A DNA stretch of 64,000 bases from Achatina immaculata. Its lineage: Eukaryota; Mollusca; Gastropoda; Stylommatophora; Achatinidae. Position numbers and translations under genes: made by a program. This document shows, piece by piece, positions 10,691 to 22,179 of the stretch. The stretch's first letter is position 1. Each line of letters starts with the position of its first letter. The stretch lies in assembly GCA_009760885.1 (NCBI GenBank), contig CM019696.1:43680358-43744357 (forward strand). The letters are read 5' to 3'. A model generated the notes under the pieces. The model was not told where the DNA came from. It was given only the letters and a program-made list of their open reading frames with translations, and did not search any database.

Positions 10691-13165
10691 AAAACAGATT
10701 ATTCTCTCACATTCTATTGTTATATTCTCTCACACTCTACTACTGTATTCTCCCACATTCTGCTTTTATATTCTCCCACTTTCTACTATTATATTTTCCC
10801 ACATTCTGCTTTTATATTCTCCCACTTTCTACTATTATATTTTCCCACATTCTGCTTTTATATTCTCCCACTTTCTACTATTATATTTTCCCACATTCTG
10901 CTTTTATATTCTCCCACTTTCTACTATTATATTTTCCCACATTCTGCTTTTATATTCTCTCACTTTCTACTATTATATTCTCCCACTTTCTACTATTATA
11001 TTCTTCCACATTCTGCTTTTATATTCTCCCACATTTTGCTTTTATATTCTCCCACATTCTGCTTTTATATTCTCCCACTTTCTACTATTATATTCTCCCA
11101 CATTCTGCTTTAATATTCTCCCACTTTCTACTGTTATATTCTCCCACTTTCTAGTGTTATATTCTCCCTCACTTTACTTTTATATTTTCCACATTCTACT
11201 GTTTTATTCTCTCACATTCTACTATTATATTCTTCCATTTTCTACTGTTCTATTCTCCCATATTCCACTGTTATATTCTCCCACTTTCTACCATTATATT
11301 CTCCCACATTCTACTTTGATATTCTCCCACATTCTACTTTGATATTCTCCCACATTCTACTTTGATATTCTCCCACTTTCTACTTTGATATTCTCCAACT
11401 TTCTACAGTTATATTCTCCCACATTCTATTTTCGTATTCTCCCACATTCTACTGTAATATTCTCACACATTCTTCTGTTATATTCTCACACATTCTACTG
11501 TAATATTCTCACACATTCTACTGTAATATTCTCACACATTCTACTGTAATATTCTCACACATTCTACTGTAATATTCTCACACATTCTACTGTAATATTC
11601 TCACATATTCTTCTGTTATATTCTCACACATTCTACTGTAATATTCTCACACATTCTACTGTAATATTCTCACACATCCTACTGTAATATTCTCACACAT
11701 TCTACTGTAATATTCTCACACATTCTTCTGTTATATTCTCACACATTCTACTGTAATATTCTCACACATTCTACTGTAATATTCTCACACATTCTACTGT
11801 AATATTCTCACACATTCTACTGTAATATTCTCACACATTCTACTGTAATATTCTCACACATTCTACTGTAATATTCTCACATATTCTTCTGTTATATTCT
11901 CACACATTCTACTGTAATATTCTCACACATTCTACTGTAATATTCTCACACATTCTACTGTAATATTCTCACACATTCTTCTGTTATATTCTCACACATT
12001 CTACTGTTTTATTCTCTCACATTCTACTGTAATATTCTCACACATTCTACTGTAATATTCTCACACATTCTTCTGTTATATTCTCACACATTCTACTGTA
12101 ATATTCTCACACATTCTACTGTAATATTCTCACACATTCTTCTGTTATATTCTCACACATTCTACTGTAATATTCTCACACATTCTTCTGTTATATTCTC
12201 ACACATTCTACTGTAATATTCTCTCACATTCTACTGTAATATTCTCACACATTCTTCTGTTATATTCTCACACATTCTTCTGTTATATTCTCTCACATTC
12301 TACTGTATATTCTCACACATTCTACTGTAATATTCTCACACATTCTACTGTAATATTCTCACACATTCTACTGTAATATTCTCACATATTCTTCTGTTAT
12401 ATTCTCACACATTCTACTGTAATATTCTCACACATTCTACTGTAATATTCTCACACATCCTACTGTAATATTCTCACACATTCTACTGTAATATTCTCAC
12501 ACATTCTTCTGTTATATTCTCACACATTCTACTGTAATATTCTCACACATTCTACTGTAATATTCTCACACATTCTACTGTAATATTCTCACACATTCTA
12601 CTGTAATATTCTCACACATTCTACTGTAATATTCTCACACATTCTACTGTAATATTCTCACACATTCTTCTGTTATATTCTCACACATTCTACTGTAATA
12701 TTCTCACACATTCTACTGTAATATTCTCACACATTCTACTGTAATATTCTCACACATTCTTCTGTTATATTCTCACACATTCTTCTGTTATATTCTCACA
12801 CATTCTACTGTAATATTCTCACACATTCTACTGTAATATTCTCACACATTCTTCTGTTATATTCTCACACATTCTACTGTAATATTCTCACACATTCTAC
12901 TGTAATATTCTCACACATTCTTCTGTTATATTCTCACACATTCTACTGTAATATTCTCACACATTCTTCTGTTATATTCTCACACATTCTACTGTAATAT
13001 TCTCTCACATTCTACTGTAATATTCTCACACATTCTTCTGTTATATTCTCACACATTCTTCTGTTATATTCTCTCACATTCTACTTCTATATTCTCTGAC
13101 ATTCTACCATTATATTCTCCCACTTGCTGCTGTTATATTCTCCCATATTCTACTGTTACATTCTC
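10690..13165. repeat. 23-bp minisatellite array, 2.5 kb, with ~781-bp higher-order repeat
   Basis: More than 100 units of about 23 bp around ATTCTACTGTAATATTCTCA. The left 700 bp is a relative with TTCTCCCACATTCTGCTTTT and alternating units. Rare variants recur 781 bp apart: CACACATCCT at 11671 and 12452; TCACATATTC at 11601 and 12382; CTCTCACATT at 12221 and 13002. A block of about 34 units has therefore been duplicated. The pyrimidine-rich composition leaves plus-strand frames open, but nothing is encoded. Confidence 0.96.
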
Positions 13166-13169
13166 CAAT

Positions 13170-13625
13170 ATTCTACTGTTATACTACTGATAAAGTCAGA
13201 TGCAAAGCTATGATATACCTTGTTCCCCTGAATATAACAAATATATTTCTAACATAAAAAGTTCATAACCTAAATAATCGATTAATCTAAGCTGAAATTT
13301 ATAGAAGCAAGCTGCGGAAACACAACTAGACCTGCGTCCAGTATTTGATTTCCAAAGTCCCCGCAATAAGTCGGCCGTGTTGACGGTAGAATTAGCAAAT
13401 CGAAGAGGAAGAGGGCTTCTCCGTCGCTTGAAGATGAAACCAGCCTCGCCTGGAGCAGTAACATTCTGGTACCGGAAACAAGTGCTCAAGGGCCAGCAGA
13501 GAGAAGAGATCTGTGGGATAGTTTTGTGATTGCTCTAAAGAAAACATAACCTTCCCTGCTCGTTAATCCACTAAGCAAATAGCTTCACTGAATCTCCTTC
13601 TAACGCATAATGGCTGTTATGATCG
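13170..13625. other. Unique spacer, possible dispersed-repeat fragment
   Basis: About 460 bp without tandem structure. The minus strand 13489-13208 is open for 93 codons with an ordinary, non-repetitive composition (for example ANSTVNTADLLRGLWKSN and RRSSCVSAACFY), unlike the array-derived ORFs around it. I do not recognise a domain. It may be part of a dispersed repeat or an exon-like relic. Confidence 0.4.
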
Positions 13626-13629
13626 ATAA

Positions 13630-13815
13630 TGTTTCCCGATAGATAAGATTTCCCAATAGATAAGTTTCCCAATAGATAAGGTTTCCCAATAGATAAGTTT
13701 CCCAATAGATAAGGTTTCCCAATAGATAAGTTTCCCAATAGATAAGGTTTCTCAATAGATAAGGTTTGCCAATAGATAAGCAATGGATACATTTTTCCAA
13801 TAGATGTTTCCCAAT
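13630..13815. repeat. 32/33-bp repeat of AATAGATAAG(G)TTTCCC
   Basis: Alternating 17- and 16-bp half units (CCCAATAGATAAGGTTT and CCCAATAGATAAGTTT) form a dimeric array of about five pairs, degenerating on the right. Confidence 0.9.
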
Positions 13816-13874
13816 AGATGCTTGCTGTGAAAGAACTGAACCCAAAATAAAAAATAGAAAAGTTTCCCCGCTCA

Positions 13875-14095
13875 CTAACTTTGTTTTCTGTTTATGACAA
13901 CAGCTCGTAGATAACTTTGTTTTCTGTTTATGACAACAGCTCGTAGATAACTTTGTTTTCTGTTTATGACAACAGCTCGTAGATAACTTTGTTTTCTGTT
14001 TATGACAACAGCTCATAGATAACTTTGTTTTCTGTTTATGACAACAGCTCGTAGATAACTTTGTTTTCTGTTTATGACAACAGCTCGTAGAAAAC
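13875..14095. repeat. 36-bp minisatellite array
   Basis: Six almost perfect copies of a 36-bp unit: AACTTTGTTTTCTGTTTATG then ACAACAGCTCGTAGAT. Frames stay open on both strands because 36 is a multiple of three. Confidence 0.95.
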
Positions 14096-14249
14096 ATTTT
14101 TTTTGCATCCCTTTATCGTATTATAGCGGGAAAATGCTCCATGGAACTTGTAACAGTCCCAGCTTCAGACAAATTTGATCATCAAAATGTTTCTCTTCCC
14201 TTCAAATGCTCAAAGATCAGTTCATTTCACATTAAGGAAACTAAACAGT

Positions 14250-15165
14250 TTGTCTGTCTGTCCTTTTGTTTGGCGAGTTTATCAACTAGCCAAAATTAAA
14301 CACTTTATCGACAAAGACACAAGAATGATATACTACATATCACACATACAAACACACTTAGATTACTGTTCCACAATCTGGGATGGATGCTCAGTCTCAC
14401 ATACAAAAAGGCTCCATAGTACAGACTGTAGATCGACACAAACAACTCAGAATTATACCCCTCAAATATAGAATCATTTTTAACAAAGTTAAGTTTGTTC
14501 ACAGAATTCTGTCGCACAATGCTCCACCTTACTTGTGGTCACTGTTTACGTATAATACTAAACATAGCCAGTGTTTAAAAAACTGTCTTCTTCCTAAACC
14601 CAGGATTGATCTGTACAAGAAAACCCTTGCATACTCTGCAGTACAGCTCTGGAACACCTTCCCCTACCATTTAAAATCCATTGGTAATACTTCATCCTCT
14701 AACTCAAAACCTGTTTCGTTATTTACTTGCTTGTAATTATATGCCCTCCATAGAACAACCAGTACTCTCTCAACACATGACTCGCCAACCATCAAGTACT
14801 AAAATGACATAGTTCGAAAAGTAACTTGTTAGATATTATTAAAAATTATTTTAATGTTTGTTAAAAACAAATGTTAGACTATCTGTACTGACATTTTATT
14901 TTTGTTTATGTATATATCTGTGTGTGCTTATATGTGTGTGAGAGCTATTTTATTAGGTTAATTGCTTCTTCTCTTTTACTTTGAATGTAATAGTTCAATC
15001 TTACACTCTTTTGGCATGTTTTTTTCCTAATTTAATTTGTATATTTGTATTAAATCGAGTGTGTGGGAAGAATGAAAGATGGAGTGATGAAGGGCAGAAT
15101 GTAAGACGGGCCTGCGTGCACAATTCTTTACCCTTTAAAAATAAAGATCATAATCATTCATTCTC
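14250..15165 (+). mobile_element. NL-E copy 1: Jockey/CR1-like non-LTR retrotransposon 3' end
   Basis: 5'-truncated 3' end of a non-LTR retrotransposon. The plus strand encodes the region C-terminal to the reverse transcriptase core, first around 14275-14410 (LAKIKHFIDKDTRMIYY, HLDYCSTIWDGCS) and then in another frame at 14455-14736 (SHNAPPYLW, AYSAVQLWNTFPYHLKS). At least one frameshift near 14410 separates the pieces, and no catalytic RT motif remains. The stop lies at 14734-14736, followed by a 3' UTR of about 400 bp ending in GGCCTGCGTGCACAATTC, AATAAAGATCAT and an ATTC-rich tail. The same UTR occurs in five other places in the window. The Jockey/CR1 assignment is inference from general resemblance. 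Confidence 0.82.
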
Positions 15166-15284
15166 TCCGTCCGTCCATCTGTCTGTCTGTCTATGTCAAG
15201 CTCAGCTCACATACTGACATATATTTCGTATGTGTTTTTGCTGAATATTTTCACCATCATCATAATTCTGTAAGCTTCCCATCA

Positions 15285-15590
15285 AAGTATTCTGTCTTGT
15301 CTATATTATGTGACAGTGAGACACAAGAGCTTACCATCCAGGTACTATGTCTTGTCTATATTGTGTGACAGTGAGACACGAGAGCTTACCATCCAGGTAC
15401 TATGTCTTGTCTATATTGTGTGACAGTGAGACACAAGAGCTTACCATCCAGGTACTATGTCTTGTCTATATTGTGTGACAGTGAGACACAAGAGCTTACC
15501 ATCCAGGTACTATGTCTTGTCTATATTGTGTGATAGTGAGACACAAGAGCTTACCATCCAGGTACCATGTCCTGTCTAGATACCAAAGGC
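15285..15590. repeat. 55-bp minisatellite array
   Basis: Five to six copies of a 55-bp unit (TCCAGGTACTATGTCTTGTC ... GTGACAGTGAGACACAAGAG). TCCAGG starts recur at 15337 and 15392. Highly similar to one another. Confidence 0.95.
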
Positions 15591-15689
15591 TTGTATACCA
15601 TGGTGTCTGTGTCAATATTCTGCTAAAGAGTGAAACTTCCATATTTCATTAAAAGCTATTTACTGTATCCACTGAGTCCAGACACCAGA

Positions 15690-16100
15690 AGTTATATATG
15701 TCATGTTGTGATAATAAGATAACAAATATATGTCATGTTGAGATAATAAGACAACAAATATGTCATACTGTGATAATAAGATAACAAATATATGTCATGT
15801 TGTGATAATAAGATAACATATATGTCATGTTGTGATAATAAGATAACATATATGTCATGTTGTGATAATAAGATAACATATATGTCATGTTGTGATAATA
15901 AGATAACAAATATATGTCATGTTGTGATAATAAGATAACAAATATATGTCATGTTGTGATAATAAGATAACAAATATATGTCATGTTGTAATAATAAGAT
16001 AACATATATGTCATGTTGTGATAATAATATAACAAATATATGTCATGTTGTGATAATAAGATAACAAATATATGTCATGTTGTGATAATAAGATAACAAA
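15690..16100. repeat. 30/32-bp minisatellite array
   Basis: About 13 copies of TATGTCATGTTGTGATAATA followed by AGATAACAAATA. Units lacking one dinucleotide pair are 30 bp. AT-rich and non-coding. Confidence 0.95.
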
Positions 16101-16249
16101 CTAGTCACCCTGTGACGAGGAGACAGCAGTGGACGTTGGTGACGGATAACTGTTATATCTGTGACTGGATCAAATATTTGGTTCCCTGTTCTTGTAAAGC
16201 TATTCTCTCACCCCGACGCCTCCCCTAGCAGACCTTGTTCTCGACCTTG

Positions 16250-16595
16250 TATAAACAGAAAACACAATAAGAACAGATGAAGTGATATAAACATAGAACA
16301 CAGTAAGAATAGACAGAATGATATAAACAGAAAACACGGTAAGAATAGATGTACTATTTTAAACAGAAAACATATTAAGAATAGACATACTGTTATAAAC
16401 AGAAAACATATTAAGAATAGACATACTGTTATAAGCAGAAAACATATTAAGAATAGACATACTGTATACTGTTATAAACAGAAAACATATTAAGAATAGA
16501 CATACTGTTATAAACAGAAAACATATTAAGAATAGACATACTGTTATAAACAGAAAACATATTAAGAATAGACATACTGTTATAAACAGAAAACG
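16250..16595. repeat. 36-bp minisatellite array
   Basis: About nine copies of a 36-bp unit (AAGAATAGACATACTGTTAT then AAACAGAAAACATATT), with one partly duplicated unit near 16460. The left three units are diverged. Confidence 0.93.
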
Positions 16596-17034
16596 ACTGG
16601 GAAAAGTTAAATTACTAAGAGACGGAAAACGGTTTTAAAAATATGTTCTAATAACATAAATGTGCGACATAAATGATACAAAGGAAGAATTAGTGGAGGG
16701 AATGAAAAAAAAACTAAAAATAAAGTAAGCGGCATAGACAGTTACATTACAATGATGTATTTCTATACTCCAGAATGTGTGAGCAAAAAAGAGCAAGAAA
16801 GAGCAAAACAGGCTGTCGGAATGATCATAGAACCAACATCACCGACAAAGTCTTGGAAACAAAATATATGTCAGAAAGAATTATAATTCTCGAAATAAAA
16901 GAGAATGAGGAGACCACAACCTATGTTCATGTATATACTCTTTGTAATGTACCAGACATGGAGAAAAAATGTGAGGAGTTCTTTGACAACCTCCATGATA
17001 CACAAATAAAGAGGAAAATGTTATAATCATGGGG

Positions 17035-17305
17035 GACTTCAGTGCAAGACTGGAGCTAGTAGAGCTGATGTAGCAGTCCAGGTGGTGGACTTCAGTGCAA
17101 GACTGGAGCTAGTAGAGCTGATATAGCAGTCCAGCTGGGGGACTTCAGTGCAAGACTGGAGCTAGTAGAGCTGATATAGCAGTCCAGCTGGGGGACTTCA
17201 ATGCAAGTCTGGAGCTAGTAGAGCTGATGTAGCAGTACAGCTGGGGGACTTCAATGCAAGTCTGGAGCTAGTAGAGCTGATGTAGCAGTACAGCTGGGGG
17301 ACTTC
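17035..17305. repeat. 53-bp array amplified from endonuclease coding sequence
   Basis: Five copies of a 53-bp unit (GACTTC starts at 17035, 17088, 17141, 17194, 17247 and the end at 17300). The first unit is the NL-D sequence that encodes the endonuclease GDF motif, so the array arose in place from transposon coding DNA. Confidence 0.93.
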
Positions 17306-18009
17306 AGTGACCAGCAGTGTGTTAGAAATGAAGATGGTAGCAGACTCCTAGAACTGTGCAGCCAGCATGATCTTTTTATCACAAACACATTCTTTAAACA
17401 CAGAGAGTCCCAAATATATACCTGGTACAGATGGAATGATTTGGCATGCAGAAATGCTTTCATACTAGCAAAGAGCAGCAAGAAAAATCACAAAGCACTG
17501 GTAGCAGTTTTAGAACATAGAGTGAAAGCCACTTATGAACTCGTAAAAAGTAGAAGATTATATGAGAAAGAGTTAAACTCAGAGATGGGAGCGTGAAAAC
17601 ATGGAAGTCTGTGCTGAGAACAGCGGAAGTTGTGACCACAGTCAAAGAAAAAATCTCAGTGAAGATCAGCCCTTTAAACATTTCAAATATCTACAGAGTG
17701 CAGTATCATCCTCTGGGAAAGTCGATGCCCAAACTGGGAACAGATGCATCCAAGAAATAAAATCATTGGATAAATGGCACCTTTACCAAGAAACAAAGAT
17801 ATCACAACTGAAACAAAAAGGGCACTGTACAACATAATCTTCATCCCAGCTCTATAATATCAAACATGGACACTAACAGACAAAAACAAAAAAAACATCA
17901 TCAAGACAGAAATGAGATATTTAAGGACAACAATACTAAATATGACACGAAGAGACCAAGTAAGAAATGACACCATCGGGGCAAAGGTTAGAGTAATACC
18001 AGTATTACA

Positions 18010-18290
18010 CTACATCCAGAAACAGCAAGTCAAATGGTTTGATCACGTTACATGACTACCACTAGACAGTATACCACAGAAACAACAAGTCAAATGGTTT
18101 GATCACGTTACATGACAACCACTAGACAGTATACCACAGAAACAACAAGTCAAATGGTTTGATCACGTTACATGACAACCACTAGACAGTATACCACAGA
18201 AACAACAAGTCAAATGGTTTGATCACGTTACATGACTACCACTAGACAGTATACCACAGAAACAACAAGTCAAATGGTTGGCCACGTTAC
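18010..18290. repeat. 60-bp array amplified from RT C-terminal coding sequence
   Basis: Nearly five copies of a 60-bp unit containing CAACAAGTCAAATGGTTTGA and TCACGTTACATGAC. The unit lies in NL-D sequence that would encode QQVKWFDHV, typical of the region after the reverse transcriptase. Copies differ at one or two bases. Confidence 0.93.
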
Positions 18291-18294
18291 ACGG

Positions 18295-18480
18295 TTACAT
18301 CTTACATCCTTCCCGTGCCGCTAAACGTCACATAGGACCCGCGTGGTAGTTCGCCAAGATTTCCTGTCTTCTGCGATTTTTTCAATCTCATCAAAGGATG
18401 TTATGCTAACTGAACTTGCCTCTCTTAACAATGTCCTCTTTAGAGTTTTACCTGGTCGACCTCTTTTTCTTCAGCCTGGG
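18295..18480 (-). mobile_element. NL-B copy 1: 3'-end fragment, minus strand
   Basis: Minus-strand 3' end of the NL-B family: the reverse complement reads KRGRPGKTLKRTLLREA, SFDEIEKIAEDR and then the end sequence GGCACGGGAAGGATGTAAG. It matches the 3' end of the fuller plus-strand copy at 19.03-20.51 kb, placing two copies tail to head in opposite orientation. Confidence 0.8.
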
Positions 18481-18695
18481 TTACCACCAGACAAAAAGTT
18501 CGTGCTAAGAATTGTGGGAACAGGAGAGGACGGCCACGCATGAGGTAGACGAAGGAAGATACCGAAACATTTTTTAAAATTACATGAAGGAAATCACTGA
18601 GCCCTATCAAGACACCGAAAGGTACATGAGGAAAGAGACAAGACAAGACAAGACAAGACAAGACAAGACAAGACAAGACAAGATAAGACAAGACA
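18481..18695 (+). mobile_element. Possible 3' end of another RTE-like element with (ACAAG)n tail
   Basis: The plus strand reads GNRRGRPRMR near 18510-18545, resembling the basic RRGRPR motif found close to the C-terminus of RTE-like proteins, and then continues into a perfect 5-bp array (GACAA)n at about 18635-18690. A simple-repeat tail just after that motif is how the other non-LTR families here end. Short and degraded, so tentative. Confidence 0.35.
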
Positions 18696-19000
18696 TACAT
18701 ATGTAAAAAAAATTTTATTAAGTAGATACACTTAAGACATACATATGTACAAAACCATTTTTATATAGCAGATACACTTAAGGTAGTCTTCAAGAAGTAA
18801 GACTATTCTTTACATTTCATAAGAACGACAGAAAAAGTTAGTACTTAATCCAAGAAACTTAGAAAAATGCAATACATCATTCAAGAAAGTTGCAAAAATT
18901 TAGTACATAAAACAAAGAAAGTTTTAAAAAATGAGTACATCTTTCAAGAAAGTTATAAAAAAACGAGTACATCTTTCAAGAAAGTTATAAACCTGGTAAG
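18695..19000. repeat. Short diverged repeats
   Basis: Two copies of an approximately 65-bp unit with TTAAGACATACATATGTA (18695-18790), then four to five diverged copies of a unit with GAGTACATCTTTCAAGAAAG (18830-19000). Weak tandem structure, no coding. Confidence 0.7.
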
Positions 19001-19029
19001 AATCATCTTTCAATATTGATGTTCTTAAT

Positions 19030-20510
19030 TTACTTGTGAAGATGAAATAACACCCGAAATGTTAAAAGCTATCAATAGTGACAACATGAGACAACTACAG
19101 AGAATGTTAACAAGATTTGGAAAGAAAAAAAGTCCCTTCCAAATGGAAAAAAGGAATCATTGTTAAAATACCAAAAGAAAAGGTAACCTTAGTGACTGTA
19201 ACAGCTGGAGAGGAGTAACCTTAATATAAGTTGTGTCAAAAGTATTTTGCAAGGTCATTTTGAATAGATTTAAAGATATAGTGGATACTGCAATGAGAGA
19301 AGAACAAGCAGGATTTCGAAAAGGATTTCGACCAGATCTCTAATCTAAGAATAATACTTGAAGAACATATTGAAAAGCAGAAACCATTAATCCTGAACTC
19401 TGAAGACTTTAAAAAGGTATTTGATAGCATAAACAAAGATTCATTATGGAGAATTTTAAGTCTGTATGGAATACCATCTAAACTTGTCAATATCATTAAG
19501 GATTTATACAATGGATATGTCTGTGCAGTCAAGACAGAAGAAGGGATGAGTGAATGGTTCCAGATTGAAACAGGTGTAAAACAAGGATGTAGACTGTCTC
19601 CGTTGCTTTTTTGGAATTACAGTAGACTTCATAATGAAAAAATACTGCACAAGTAACACAGGTATTGACTGGGTACATGGGACCCAACTAGAATATCTTG
19701 ATTTTGCTGATGACATAACTCTTATCAGTAACAATGTGAAGTTCATGTAAGAAGAAACAGATAGCCTGTCTTCAATGGCCAGCAAAATAGGACTTGAAAT
19801 CAACAAAGACAAAACAAAAATAATTAAAATTTCCATTAATCAAAATGGAAAGATACACATAGAAGGGACAGATATTGAAGAAGTCAATCAATTTGCATAC
19901 CTTGGCAGCCACATAGACCAGGATGGTGACACTAGAAAGGAAGTTAGAATCAGAATTGCAAAAGCAGCGTCGATCTTCAAGAATCTTGAGAACATATGGA
20001 ATTCAAAAGTTATAAGCACAAAAACCAAGTTAAGACTATTCAATTCAAATGTAATATCCACCCTCATTTATGCGTGCGAAAGCTGGAAAACAACTAAAGA
20101 AACAGGAAAGAAATTAGACTCTTTTGAAAACAAATGCCTAAGGAAAATACTCGGCATCAAGTGGAACGAATTCAAGAACAATGCAGAGATAAGACAGATA
20201 ACTGAACAACAACCAGTCTCATGGGTGATCAGGAAAAGGAGAATGACATATGTTGGTCACTTGATGAGAAGAAATGATCAGAGAGTCCCAAAACAAGCTA
20301 TCAAGTGGAACACAACAGGCCAAAGAAAAAGAGGCAGACTGCGTGAAACTCTAAAGAGGACATTGTTAAGAGGGGCCAAAGTAACAGGCATAAAATCCTT
20401 TGATGAGGTTGAAAGACTCGCCGAAGACAGGAAAAATTGTCGAACTACTTTGCGAGCCCTATGTGACGTTTAACGGCACGGGAAGGATATAAGATATAAG
20501 ATATAAGATA
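19030..20510 (+). pseudogene. NL-B copy 2: RTE-like reverse transcriptase relic
   Basis: Best NL-B copy. Recognisable RT blocks in order: DEITPEMLKAI (about 19045), PSKWKKGIIVKIPKE (19135), WRGVTLI and AMREEQAGFRKG (19205-19325), EWFQIETGVKQGCRLSPLLF (19550-19610) and the catalytic loop LDFADDITL (19690-19730), where FADD stands for the usual YADD. These lie in several frames with stops. From 19775 one frame runs clean for about 230 codons to the stop at 20471-20473 (NQFAYLGSHIDQDGDTRKEV, RKILGIKWNE, KRGRLRETLKRTLLRGAK). The 3' UTR is very short and ends in GATATAA steps. The protein would copy its own RNA at a nick; this copy cannot. Confidence 0.88.
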
Positions 20511-20815
20511 TCTTACTTGTGTTGTGAACTGTCAGGTCCAGTGTGTTGTCGTGTGCAGGCGAGTATGAATTGGGTTGTTCTTGGTCTGTGACATTGTGGG
20601 TTTATGACCCATACCTAAGAGACTAAGGTTCGTGTTTCATATGCCCAGTTACCTGCTTTTAGACCTGGGTTCTGGGAGCTGCCACCAGCACAGATCTTTC
20701 ACTTTGATGAATACTTTCCCTTCAGCACATAACTTTTCTGCTGATGCTGCCCTGTACGTTTCATATTGGAATATCAAGCACAGCACTATATTATAAAGTA
20801 CATTTGGGATATATA
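20511..20815. other. Unique spacer
   Basis: About 300 bp non-repetitive. No protein similarity or RNA structure is evident. Confidence 0.55.
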
Positions 20816-21720
20816 ACATTAACACAACACATACAAAGTTAATGCTGGTATATGAAGTTAATACAACATATACACAGTTAATGCTGGTATGTGAAGTTAA
20901 TACAACATATACAAAGTTAATGCTGGTATATCAAGCAAAACAATGTATTATAAAAGTTATTTGTGTATATATAAAGTTACCACAGCATAAACAAAGTTAA
21001 TGCTGGTATATGAAGTTTACATAACATATACAAAATTAATGAATGGTATATCAAGCAAAACATTATATTATAAAAGTCATTTGGATATATAAAGTTAACA
21101 TAACATATACAAAGTTAATGCTGGTATATAACGTTAGCACAACATATATAAATTTAGGCTGGTATATCAAGCAAAACACTGTATTATAAAGTTCAGTTGG
21201 GTATATAAAGTTAAAACAACAAATACAAAGATACTGCTGGTATTTACAGTTAACATAACATATACAAAGTTAATGGTAGTATATCAGGAAAACACTATAT
21301 ATAACGTTCATTTGTATATATGAAGTTAACACAACATATGCAAAGTTAATACCGGTATATCAAGCAAAACACTGTATTATAAAGTTAATTTGGGTATTTA
21401 AAGTTGACACAACATATACAAAGATAATGCTGGTACATCAAGCAAAACACTGTATTATAAAGTTCACTTCCGTATATAAAGTTAACACAAGATATACAAA
21501 GTTAATGCTTGTATATAAAGTGAACACTACATACATAAAGTTAATACTGGTATATAAAGTTAACACAGCATACATAAATTTATGTTGGTGTATATAAAGG
21601 TAACACAATGTACATAAATTTAATGTTGCTATATAAAGTTAACACAACATATGTAAAGTTATTGCGATGAATATAAAGGTAAAACTGGCACACAAAACTG
21701 ATAATATAAATATTGTTGTG
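20815..21720. repeat. Diverged array with ~37/78-bp periodicity
   Basis: Loose repetition of TATAAAGTTAACACAACATA, CAAAGTTAATGCTGGTATAT and CAAGCAAAACACTGTATTAT in varying combinations. Old and heavily diverged. AT-rich, no coding. Confidence 0.8.
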
Positions 21721-21779
21721 AGGCTTCAGAATAAACTGACTTTGATAGTTGGTCTGATTAATACATCAATCACTAAAAG

Positions 21780-21880
21780 TTGAAATCTGAACGAACGGAC
21801 GGACTTTATTTTCAACCGATTAAGAATTGGGCACGCAGGCCCGTCTAATATTCTGCCTTTCATCATACAGCTTTCACTCA
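21780..21880 (-). mobile_element. NL-E copy 2: 3' UTR fragment, minus strand
   Basis: Carries the diagnostic NL-E tail GGGCACGCAGGCCCGTCT and TTCTGCCTTTCATCAT, reading toward a GGAC/GAAC simple tail at 21785. Only about 100 bp of the 3' UTR is present, a severe 5' truncation. Confidence 0.8.
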
Positions 21881-22112
21881 GTCACAGTTATTTAGCTTTT
21901 GTTAATGAGCATAATAATCATGAAGACATATTAAATGGCTACATTAATAAATAAGACACTGTCTCTTGTCCATACATTCCACATTCTGATTTATGTAACT
22001 ACATGAAACAAACTTATATTCTCACATTCATTCTAAACTAACAAATTTATAGAAAAACAGTATAAACATATATCAGTCAAGCCATACTTTTAACTAATGT
22101 AGACTTTGACAG

Positions 22113-22114
<2 letters not shown>

Positions 22115-22176
<62 letters not shown>

Positions 22177-22177
22177 A
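22115..22177. repeat. (AT)n-(GT)n microsatellite
   Basis: About 22 AT steps followed by about seven GT steps, immediately beside the left end of the mariner relic. Confidence 0.97.
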
Positions 22178-22179
22178 AA

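Larger units (their letters stand above)
16775..18290 (+). pseudogene. NL-D: RTE-like retrotransposon relic (endonuclease plus RT C-terminal region)
   Basis: Degraded plus-strand element of the APE endonuclease-reverse transcriptase type. At 16860-17026 there is an endonuclease segment (SERIIILEIKENEETTTY); one frame over it continues as the conserved NVIIMGDF, where the family has the GDFNA motif. At 17310-17455 the frame resumes with RNEDGSRLLELCSQHDLFI and TNTFFKHRESQIYTW, typical of the C-terminal part of the endonuclease. The RT core is missing. At 17660-18010 a post-RT segment appears (FKYLQSAVSSSGKVDAQ), again broken by frameshifts. Two tandem arrays (17035-17305 and 18010-18290) have grown inside the coding sequence. 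Certainly non-functional. Confidence 0.8.

Noticed and set aside
10686..11342. 218-codon tyrosine/phenylalanine-rich frame that could look like a membrane protein
   Set aside because: The hydrophobic pattern is simply the pyrimidine-rich 23-bp array read in frame.
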